From Inonotus obliquus (taxonomy: Eukaryota; Basidiomycota; Agaricomycetes; Hymenochaetales; Hymenochaetaceae): DNA of 64,000 nucleotides. The notes beneath the pieces are model-generated. The model was not told where the DNA came from and ran no database searches. It worked only from the letters and a program-made list of their open reading frames with translations. Position numbers and translations under genes: made by a program. This document shows positions 10,429 to 20,462 of the stretch, one piece after another. The stretch spans positions 3,410,001 to 3,474,000 of the forward strand of contig JAJHTX010000003.1 in assembly GCA_032164295.1 (NCBI GenBank), given 5' to 3'. Numbering within the stretch: position 1 is the stretch's first letter; each line of letters starts with the position of its first letter.

Positions 10429-11800
10429 ATGGACTTCAACAGCTTGGCGGGAGCCGTCCGAGCAATCCCTCACATCGGCCCGATTCTGGCTGTCACGATT
10501 ACAATAGCGGTAGCAATCTACCAGGAAGCTAAGGTAAGCAAGTTTCTTTCGATGGGGTCATGATCGAGAGAGATACTCACACCACCTAAGAGTCTCGACG
10601 AGAAATTTGAGGCTGAAAAGCAGCTCGTTGAGGAGACAGGAGATATCATCATGGATATTGCAGTCTATAGTCAAAATTTGAGGGCGAGCGATCCCAGACA
10701 TCTGAAAAAATTAGCAAAACAGATGAAGAAGCTTGAAGAGTCAGTTCGCAGTGGTATTCCGGAACCTCGGAAAGTTGCTAACTGCTTATAAAGACTTGCT
10801 CAAGAAATTCGGAAGCACATCTTGGATGCTGCTTGTGCGCGAGAAAGGCATGAGCGAAAATTCGGGCCCATACTTTCTGACTTGTACGAATGCGTCATAG
10901 AAAGGTCTAATGTCCTGACGCTCGAAAAACGTCTGAGCGAAGTCAAGAGGAGATTAATGGCGCGTATTGTGTCGAATTGCGATAATGAGATTACTGATGA
11001 GGCGAATAGGAGGAGTATACCTGGATAAGAATGTTTGAAGGCAACTCTTCAGGGGAGGCAGTTTCCTTGTCGATTAAACCTCTCACCAAGCAAGGTATCG
11101 ACATATCAGACGAGGTGGAGGACTTTGGGCGAGTGAGATGGGCCAACAAGCAGGAGATATACGATAGCCCTAAACTTCTCGAGAAGATGATCCCAGTTTG
11201 TCGTCGGGAAGAATCTGACGATGGTAACCTATGGTACATTGCACGGGTCTTGTATTTCGTGAGTACTACATACATTGATAAGTTTGGGAGACCCTTAATG
11301 ATTTACCACGTCGACAGGGTTCTCGTCGTGAGTATACTGCAGTAAACGATCTGGGTCATAGGCACCAAGAGATCCCTTGTAGAACCAGGGAAATATAGGC
11401 CAGGGGACGGCGTCTACTTTGGCCATAGACGCGAAGTGATCCCCGCAACATACCACGATTTTGACGTGCTCCTTGCAGAGCCTGGCAGTGTACGGTGGGT
11501 ACCAATGTCCGGCAGGTTCTCTGAGGAAGCTCTCTATCCATCTCGACCCGTCAAAGGGTGCCGTGAAAATGAAGGGACGGAGCTCGCGATCGTACGCGCA
11601 CAAGCTAGAGAACATATGCACATCGGATTCCTTACTCCGAAGACCACTGAGCTTGGAAAAGGGAGTCCGAAGCTCGAGTGTGCATATGTCATGGCGGGAA
11701 AAAAGGAGGTGCTGGTCGAGGTAACGTAGTTTAAGAGTCGAGTCGCTTCCCTAATTTGACTCTACAGCACTAGAAATACGAAATCCTCGTGTATGCATGA
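10429..11800 (+). CDS. Helical N-terminal domain + DM9/DUF3421 protein, paralogue 2
   Basis: Exons 10429-10533, 10591-10739, 10794-10968, 11010-11258, 11318-11327 (10 nt), 11383-11720 and 11774-11800 give 350 aa in frame. The order matches paralogue 1: hydrophobic N-terminal segment (IPHIGPILAVTITIAVAIYQ), charged helices with the shared motif ARERHERKFGPILSDLYE, then DM9 motifs VRWANKQE, LWYIARVLYF, QPGKYRPGDGVYFGHRRE, VRWVPMSGRF and YEILVYA. One intron has moved: where paralogue 1 has ATG|gtacgt, this copy reads ATGgcgcgt. A GT donor 9 nt downstream (ATT|gtgtcg, intron 10969-11009, 41 nt) restores frame with three extra residues. The last exon is shorter than in paralogue 1. Sequence divergence is large, so the duplication is not recent and both copies look maintained. 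Confidence 0.8.
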
Positions 11801-11903
11801 CGCATGCGAAATTCGAATAACGATCGTGTAATGGTAAAAGGAGGAGCATTCCGAGTTGGATTCGACCGCGGTCCGCCAGAGTATTCAATAGTAATCAGCA
11901 GTT

Positions 11904-13342
11904 TCATAGTTCCTCGATCATATGCCGTTTGTCCGACTCTTGCTCTACTATATGAGGTACTGGTTTTCGTTCGGGCTTTGTTGTACATCCTTCCTGAACG
12001 ATCGCTGTGCCTTCACTCTCAATATAATGTGCACGAGATCCAACCTCCGTACTAAAAGCGGAGAGCAAAGGCGAAGGGAGCGCCATAATGTGGGCAGCAT
12101 AAAAGCGCAACTTCAGAGATGCTGGTGTCTCCTTTTCCGGTCTTCCTCCACGACTTTTGAATAGCTTAGCCAGATCCGATAGTGCCAACAGACAGACACG
12201 TTGAGGTGCTCCTTCTAAGCTACTACGATCTGATGATGTATCGACCTCGGCTATACGCAGAGGGTCCAAAAGCCGTGCGGCATCTCGCAGGAACAGTGCA
12301 AATAGGGCTCGGTCAGCCCTCTTGCTGTCGACCAGTCGGACCCACATATCTGTGACTACGTCGTCCATGGAACCTAGGAGCACCGTGGAGCGTTTATCCG
12401 CGACGAAAGGCACGAGAATTTGTAGAAGTCCACGAGCTGCAATGAGATCCTCCTCGTCCCTCGACTGAGAAAGTGGTGAGACGCCGAGGTGTCGCGTAGC
12501 AAAAGAGTATGCAATACTGTTCACCCACATCAGTAAGAAGCCAATTTGATAGGCGTAAAAATACGCACAGAACGGCACATATATTGTACAGTAGCGGAGG
12601 GCCAGCATCTGGACCTGGAGACCGTGCCAAAAGAGCCTTTGAGATTTCCTCCATTACTGGGGGAACACCATACGCCATGTTGGTTCTGGCTTGTGAACGA
12701 TAATCCTCCAGAAGATCCTCCAGAGCTTCCCACCACGGAAGAACAATGCTGAGCTCACGACGAAGTAGTTCTTGTACGGACGGAGACGCCGGGTCTGCTA
12801 GTTTGTTGAGGAACGTTTCGCGCTCATCAGGAGTCAGGACGTTCCAGATGTCCGTTGCGGAGGCAGACGCTGGAATAAGTTATCAGAGCATAGTTTGCAT
12901 GCAGCGTCCTGATAAGAGCGCACCTAAATCAACTCTACTCAACCTCTCTGCGAGATCGTCCCGATTTCTCTCCTCGTCATCGCATAGCAAATCTTCATCT
13001 GTAGTTTCTTCCTCGAACCTCCTTAATACTTCCAACATTCGCTTCCGCTCATCCATACCCACTGAAGGCTGTGATCGAATGTCTGACTCAAGCTGCTGCT
13101 TATAGAAGCCCTCAGAGCACTGAGAATGGCCGTTGGAGCGAAAGCATGCGAGGGAGCAGTATGTGACATTGCACGATGGGCAGGTGTAGCGCGAAACTTG
13201 TCTATGGCATCTGAAAGCAAAAGCGACATTAACATGGTGAATCGAATGAGCAGCAAACGGAAAAGGCTGACTACATTCCGCAGGTCGCCTTGTCAGTCAT
13301 ATCGGCTCCGATAAGCAACTTGGTCGCCGACGATGCCATCAT
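11904..13342 (-). CDS. zf-HIT domain protein, ZNHIT2-like
   Basis: Exons 13342-13275, 13210-12924, 12869-12569 and 12516-11904 give 422 aa. Residues ~21-54 form a zf-HIT finger: CGIC, YTCPSC, YCSLACF and a final HSQC, with the first CxxC split by intron 1. A charged linker (EEETTDEDLLCDDEERNRDD) and a long helical C-terminal region follow, containing the TPDERETFLNKL and LPWWEALE motifs of the ZNHIT2 family. ZNHIT2 works with the R2TP/R2SP chaperone and in U5 snRNP assembly in animals; the same role here is by family only. ATG codons occur at 13342 and 13339; the first was used. The length is close to human ZNHIT2 (about 400 aa). Confidence 0.8.
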
Positions 13343-13460
13343 GAATGATCAGAGTAATGATGTGGTGGGCTGTACACAACACTCAGAGTTTGAGTTGAGT
13401 AAGTGAGTACACGTGACAGGATTCGAATTAAAACTCCGATTAAAAATACTCTTGCTGCTA

Positions 13461-14351
13461 CCTCATAAACAGTATTCAATCCATGATTTAGAATGCACGT
13501 CGCCGGAACGAGGAGAAGCCAGGGAAACTCACTTTCATCGTTCAGGGAACGAACGAGTTGTATCTTGTTCACCTCGCATCATTCCACCCACCAAGGCGCT
13601 GATCCCCCGTGACACTTGGAAATGTCGACGATATGCATCTTGGCGATATTGTTAACGGGACCGAGTTCAAAGCTGTTATTACATTCGGAAACCTGTAAGC
13701 CTAGTACTCGTCCTTCCAACTGTCCGCTATATTCATCAGCCACATGTTTCTCAGCCGCATGTTGAGGCATGTGACGGTGACCAATGTGAAGATCATCAAG
13801 AATCGATCACTGAACTCGGAGGACTTCCTCCGAGATTCATGCCATTCTACGTCTATGGATCACTTGCGGACCCACATATTGACCATATTCTGCTCCTCGC
13901 TCCGAATATCCAACTTTCAGCGGGGTCTGTTCAAAGAGGCTCATCTCTGACGGATGCCGATCTTGCGAAAGGCGTTATTGCGATTGCCCAGGACATCCGC
14001 GAGAAGTCGATGCAGCCGTTCCCGACCATCGAGGCAAGTGATGTACCGAGAGGTTTCTTCTTCAAGAAGGGTCTTGTCATGCAAGTTAAGATTTATCGCG
14101 ACCCGTTCCCGGCTTCAACATTGGATTCGATCAGCATTGGCAACGTTGGCACGCTGTTGGGCGAAGGGAGCATAACAATTACTGGTTACAACGTGTAGGT
14201 GGATAGCGCCAAGTTGAACGGCGATGAAGAAGTCTCAAGTGGACATGTCTACAAGAGGTCCGAATTGGGTAGTACCACTGGCATGCCCAGTACTGCAAAG
14301 CTGAAGTGGGTTGAAGCCGTTAATAAGATGCATGATCAAACGAGTAAATAG
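13461..14351 (+). pseudogene. Inverted, broken copy of the decarboxylase C-terminal region
   Basis: Translated pieces match the last two exons of the decarboxylase at 14905-18342, in opposite orientation. The first exon copy starts near 13492 after a matching acceptor (tttag|AATGCACG) and contains VTLGNVDDMHLGDIVNGTEF. The second contains VTNVKIIKNRSLNSEDF, then a frame break near 13835, then FYVYGSLADPHIDHILLLAP onward. A TAG replaces the tyrosine after GYNV (about 14196-14198), and the frame then continues as VDSAKLNGDE to 14351. The catalytic part is absent. The copy and its parent are separated by only 553 bp, forming an imperfect inverted duplication. The stop and the frameshift argue against a functional protein. 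Confidence 0.85.
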
Positions 14352-14904
14352 TCGTGCGCGTTGTAGTAGGCGTAGTCCACGACCTTGAGTCGTCATTGGC
14401 GAATATATTGATGTTCATTTCGAATTAGTCCAAATCCATACGTTTGTTTGGCTTTCCAAAGCTTGCAATGAGCTTTTGTTACACATTGCACTGAAGTAAT
14501 GCATCCAGTATTTCACAAGAGTAGTTATTGCTGGAGTGTAGGGATGAGAGTTATTGCCACAACTTACTTGGTATTCAAGCGCTTTTAGCTAAGTATTGTC
14601 ATGAACATAAATAAGCCTGTCAATATGCATGTAATGAAAACTATTGAATCTTTCACAGTCGTTGAAGTTTTCAAGTTACCCCGAAAAATGAACAAACCTA
14701 CAGTGGTTTTCATGTAATATGTTAGTAGTACATCGACTGAAACGGAAATATAAGGGCTAATACCGCCAAGGTGCAATATTCACGAAAGCGAAAGTTGCGA
14801 ATGAACGAGAACATCCAAAATGTATTCACGAGCGCTATTGGCGACTCGTGATCGCCATAAGCTTACTGCAATTTGCCAATTACATCATATTCATTTTACT
14901 TCAT
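14352..14904. other. Spacer of the inverted duplication
   Basis: AT-rich spacer between the tail pseudogene and the end of the decarboxylase gene. No gene or RNA recognised. Confidence 0.5.
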
Positions 14905-17900
14905 CTACGCGCTCATCGCCTCATGCATCTTATCAACAGCCGCAACCCACTTGACCTTCGCAGTGTTCGACATGGTACTAGTGAAGTTGGACCTCTGGTA
15001 GACACTACCGTCTGCTGTCACTTCGTCGCCGTTCAACCTCTCGCTATCCACATAGACGTCATCACCAGTGATTGTTATGCTCCCTTCGCCCAACAGCTCT
15101 TTCACGTCGTCAATGTTGATCGGATCCGATGTCGAAGCTGGGAAGGGGTCGCGGTAAATCTTAACCCGCATAACAAGACCCTTCTTGAAGAAGAAATCTT
15201 CCGGTATATCGCTGGACTCGATGGTCGGGAACGGCTGCATCGACTTCTCGCGGATGTCCTGAGCAATCGCAATAACGCCTGCCGCAAGATCGGCATCCGT
15301 CACAGACGAGCCATTATTAAGGGTAATCTGAACAGATCCAGCCGAAAGTTGGATATTCGGAGCGAGGAGCAGAATATGGTCAATGTGCAAGTCTGTGAGC
15401 GATCCATAGGTGTAGAATGGCATGAATGTTGGATATGAAGAACTGAAGTCCTCCGAGTCCAATGACCTTTCCTTGATAATCTTCACATTGCTCGCCGTCA
15501 CCTGGAGCACTCTACAACGGACAAAACCAGTGATTAATGAGTATACAAGGCAGTTACTAGAACGGGCGCTGCTCACTGGTCTGGGAATGTGATAGCCACC
15601 GCAAAATTAGATCCATCAGTGATATTGCTAAGAAGCATATCGTCTACGTTCTGAAGTGTCACGAGGGCAGATGGGTTCGACGCCATTGCTGCGGAGCACT
15701 GTGCCATATCAGCATCGGATAGATCGAAGGAAAGGATGATCTGGCGGCGGCCGCTTGCCATATGGAAGGATGCAAGATGAACGAGGTACAGCTTGGCCGT
15801 TCCCTGAACGATGAACGTGTGCTTTCCTGGTTTCTCTTCGTTGCGGAGACGTGCGTTCTAAGCCACGGTTTCAGTATCGTTACGTGCACCAAAGATAATA
15901 GTTCTCACCTCGACTTCCTCTTCAAGTACGGTTTGGAAAACATCAGTCAACTCGCGTAAGAATCCATGAGTGGTCGTGAAGGGTGATTGGACGACATTAC
16001 GCAGGACAAGCAAATCCTGTGAACCTTCCAATCCAAGCCTCTTCTTGAACTCCCTTGCGCAGTCCCCATAGTCTGCTTCGGTGAAAGTAGTCGAGGTGAG
16101 ATAGAATGGTACAGAGAGCGGATCCTCGTCAGGGGATGTCACGGAGAGACGGTCGTAAATGCGACGATTTAGCAGATTGGCCTCTTCAACATCCTTGTTG
16201 ACTGTGCCATCGCTGTATCGGAAGTTACATGCGAAGGCATTGATGTTCAGATCAGAGCCCAGCTTGTTTAGGAATGTCATTGCCTCTTCGTCATTCACTA
16301 GGTCAGCATTCGATACATTCAGGATGCGCTCGCGAATGAATTTCTTGTCGTCGTTGATAGCCTGGGCGTTCCCGGGCTTCTCGATTCCGGAAGGAAGGCG
16401 ATTGAAGGGGACAACAATGAAACTAGTTGTATCGTCCGACATTGCTGCCCAGTGGGAGGAATACTATAGTACTACATCAGCGAAGTCCCATCTGGACACA
16501 ATCGAGGGGTGCTTACCCTGCGGCATGTAAAGGAAGCTTCTCCGAGCAGAACGCCATAGCCATCTGGATTCGTCCCTATGACTTGATGTGCCAGATATAC
16601 GGCGCTCGCGGCTGCCCCTGGTTTACTAACACAGATTGTCTCGCAACTAGCACGCAAAAGTGAATCTGAATCTCTTACCTTCCCTCAACTCCATAGACGC
16701 CGATACTCTCTCCACCCACGCTACCCTGGTCAATGTAGGGCGCAGTCCAGGTGACTAAGTATCTCATTCGGCCGTCCTTATAGCAAAGGCCTCCTGCAGG
16801 GTATGGAACATATCCTGCCTTGTGTGGGTCAATCGTCACGCTGTCCGTATCTTTCAAAGCACGGAGCTGCAGCACCGTGTCATCCTTAAGCCCGACATGC
16901 GGTACAAAAGGAGGCTCCTCTCCCGGGCCCCCTCGAAACAGACCTTTTGGAAGCATTGATGCGAAGTAGCCACCCCAAGCAGCATCGGCGTGAACGGTGA
17001 ACGACAGACCCTCGGCTTTAAGATCGTCACGAATTTGAATGATTTCTGTAAGGCGGTCGACGGCTCCTTCTTCAGTTGTACCTATAACGGCAACAACTTG
17101 GTACACCGCTCTCTGATTCTTCGCACAGTCCATGAGGTAGGATCGCAGCTTTGTCGTGTCCATGCGTGCGTCAATGTCAACATCAATGTTGATGGCGTTT
17201 CCGGACCCAATTCCCGCTAAAGCTAGAGAACATTGTCTTGGCTGGAGGTTGTAAAATTCGAAATATCATATACGCACCTGCACCCTTCGGCCAAGAGTAG
17301 TGCTTCGTGCTGGGTATGATCAGGACAGGTTCAGTGTCGATGCCCCACTTCTTCATGAGGTAGTCCTTTCCGGTGGTCTGCACGAGGTAGTCGTTGATAG
17401 CGGATTCGAGGTAAGACGAGGATATGGAGTATTCGCTGTACAGCCTGTCTGGTATCTCCACAATGACGCGGACAGGAAGATTGAGCATCTCCCATGTGGT
17501 ACAGTCCTTGAGAAGCTTGGTACTTCCATCGCAAAGTTCAACCTTGAAAGTGTCGGAAATGAAATCCAATGCATTGCCTTGTTCCATCGCTTGACGGAGC
17601 GAGAGAGGATAGAACTTCAGGTTGCGAGCTGGGGGTGGAGCAGGAGTCAGTCGGATGTCAAATAAAGAGAAATTCTATCTTACCGGCCCTATTCACCAGG
17701 TGCGAAAAGGTGCAGAGTAGTGATGGTCAGTATAGTCAACACCGCCAAGTTTCATAGTCTTACCAGATTGCCTCAAGGTTTGCTACCGTTCCATCGCATG
17801 TTATATGTCCCCATGCCGATTTATCGTATCCCATCATTTGACTTAGCTGTTGGCCAACTAGAATTTCGAGCCTCGTCGTGTACGGTCCACCCTCGAAGGC

Positions 17901-18342
17901 AACGTTATTGGGATTGTAAAACATGGTGGAGAGGTAGCCAAGGATAGCAGGCAAGTTCTGGTCGACGGCCATGTGTGCGCTGTAGCGCGGGGAGTAGAAT
18001 GGAAGGGACCAGTTTCCGAGGTTTTCCAGAAGGAGTTGGAGTTTGACTTGCATGTCTTGAACCTGCTGCTGATAGGCACTCTGCTCTTGAATCGACGTCG
18101 TTATGAAATCCTGAACGATTACATGTCAAAATGCAAGCTGAATGAATTCAAAACAGGAGAAAACGAACAGGGTCATCTGGAAAGTAAGCCCGGCGCCTTT
18201 CGTACTGCTTGTCGACGATGAGATTGAACATACTACGCAACACCTCATGGTTCTCTGCCCTGGGGCCAAGGAAGAGAGCGGAGACACGTTGGTGGGCCTC
18301 AAGTGCAGAGGCAGAGATGGTAGAAGTATCGCCTGAGCTCAT
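14905..18342 (-). CDS. Group II PLP-dependent (aromatic) amino-acid decarboxylase with appended C-terminal domain
   Basis: Nine exons: 18342-18169, 18110-17764, 17688-17684 (5 nt), 17628-17278, 17222-16679, 16625-16517, 16463-15909, 15857-15577 and 15511-14905, giving 990 aa in frame. The decarboxylase core shows HITCDGTVANLEAIWAARN, HADAAWGG (residues 370-377) and the PLP-lysine motif TIDPHKAG (Lys427), then GSKPGAAASAVYLAH. Ordinary group II decarboxylases are about 500 aa. Here extra sequence follows the core, ending in a beta-rich C-terminal region (residues ~700-990). A long non-canonical aromatic decarboxylase with a C-terminal appendage has been reported from Psilocybe; this looks like that class, from memory and not aligned. 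It probably makes an aromatic amine or aldehyde from tyrosine, tryptophan or phenylalanine; the substrate cannot be told from sequence. Confidence 0.88.
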
Positions 18343-20462
18343 TGCAGATGCCAATCGAGTATCTTTGGATGTGTCTAAGTGTTTGGTTTACTGAAGGATG
18401 AAGCGGTCTGGAATCGGTTTCTTATATACAAAAGTACTGTCCTGCTAACAGCACTCTTGCATGTCCACGTTACCCTTACTCCAAGCTCTGACGCCCACAC
18501 CCTGGTGTTCCATGCCTGAGGCGCGGTAGTATTACGGCTAGAGGCAATAGAGATGTACTCTGTACGGTTCGTTCCGAGCAAAGAATTATCACGTAAACGC
18601 AGAGCAATAGGAGGTGAGAATTGTTTGGTGGCCGCTGACAGGAACGCTCCGTTATCTCAGAGCTTAACGATTATACGATCTGTCACAATTATGAAGAGTC
18701 CATATGTTTGGAAAGAATGCTAAGAGGTCGAATTCAGTGTCACACAACGGCAGCATGCAGTTCAGAATGAATTACTTACGATATAGGCCCTAGATTCGCT
18801 GGATGCTTGCCTTCTCCGCAGGGACACAACCAGCGCTCGATAGCTGGGAATTTGATATCGTCAAGGCAAACAAGATACGAAGGTGAATGTTTCAGCTATT
18901 ACTTCGTGATCGTATAGAAGATAGAGTCGTCATGAGTCCAAAGGATTGGAATGAGTCGCGAGATGCAAGTACCTGGATGAACTATAACATCGTCGAAGCA
19001 AGAGAGGTGCGTCAAATTGAAAACGCGATGTTATCGGACCATCTTATTCGAGAAACGCGAGGTCGGGTTTGACATACGCTATCCTCGTTATAGCAACTTC
19101 ATGGAAGATATTCACTATGTAATGCGCAGCTTCGTACATGTTAGAGGTATCTGGGATTAGTGAAGAAGATAACAAACAACCATAGCTTCCATACCTTTGA
19201 GTACTACCCTAATTCCCCTCACCGTGGACAATTTTTTCACGTAGAATCATCAAGGAGTTTTTCCGAAAATGAAGAAGGTTGGTACCGGAGCCTGGCCCGT
19301 GTTCCAGCAAAGATCCAGAGTCGAGCGCTGGCGGCTATATTCCACAATTACGGGGATGATCCATTCGCTCGACCGTAGCGGACAAACAAGTGTATAGATT
19401 ATAGTAGGTACCTTGGCCCCCGAGGAACGTAATAACAGTAGAGGGAGGAGTGAGCGCTGCGCGCCTGTGAGGCGGCCTTCTGACGCTGGACTCTCCCCAT
19501 AAGATAGAGAAATCACCAGATGTAACCTTCACGGGGCGAGGGCGAATTTGTATCAGCGAGGTGCGCGAGCCATCGCGGCGAACATGAAGTCACCCCTACG
19601 TTGAGGACCGATAGATACACTTTCCAAGCCCTAATTTGTTCTACGAAGCAAAGACAGCGCAGTTGGTGGTGACCTACCAGCACATCCATCCAGTCCAAGG
19701 AGGGAAGATCACATGGGGCACAATGTTCAATCGACTACGGATAAAGTTGATTCACCTCGTTGATATCGTGGGAGTCAGTTATGGAAGTTACAGTCTTCAG
19801 TGCGAAGAAGCAACTCAAGTTTCACCAATATCTATTACTTCGTCATCAGGAAGGGACAATGAAAGCCAAATGCAACATCATCCCACCATTTTTACTCTCT
19901 CCGAAACCTAGCCTCATCGCTAGATCTCCTCCTGGAACGTAAACGCCATGGCTTCCATGCCACGCCCCACAACACCGTTCTCCTACCCCCGCCATAACTC
20001 ATTTCCATACGCGAAGTCCATAGCAGTCAGAACTCACATGAGATACTTTCGATATGTTACCAGATGGAGAGAGTGCGGTACCGATATCCAGTGAGCGTCT
20101 AGCTAGAAGATAGTAGTAAGAAACAAGGGTACTTTATTTGCGTAAGTTGATTTCCCACGCCCTCTACTATACATTGAACGAGCATGCTTAGTACTTACCT
20201 GTATAAAGACACACAAAACTACGATAGGGACAAGGTAGAAACACCAATATTAAAGAATAGCGAATACTCGGAATAAAGTTATACTCTCGCCAAAGCAACC
20301 CAAGAATATCTAGAAGGAAGAAATTGAAAGCAATAGCAATGAAGTGGAAAGCAGTAACGAAGAGGAAAGCAGTCCGGATACACAAGATACATGAATTACA
20401 ACGAACTCCCATCTGAATCACGAAACTGGGGCTTGGGATTAAGTTCAACCCAGCCTCTAGTC
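18343..20462. other. 2.1-kb intergenic region, no supported gene
   Basis: Only short unrelated open frames on both strands (up to ~90 codons), none with recognisable domains or consistent splice sites. It must hold the decarboxylase promoter near 18343 and the 3' UTR of the copper ATPase near 20462. A small lineage-specific gene cannot be excluded. Confidence 0.4.

Noticed and set aside
8196..18342. Secondary-metabolite gene cluster around the decarboxylase
   Set aside because: Neighbours are a zf-HIT gene, DM9 genes and a copper ATPase; no methyltransferase, kinase, P450 or transporter typical of such clusters.
18343..20462. Several 60-90-codon ORFs in the gap after the decarboxylase
   Set aside because: Both strands carry them at similar density, without splice sites or domains; treated as chance.
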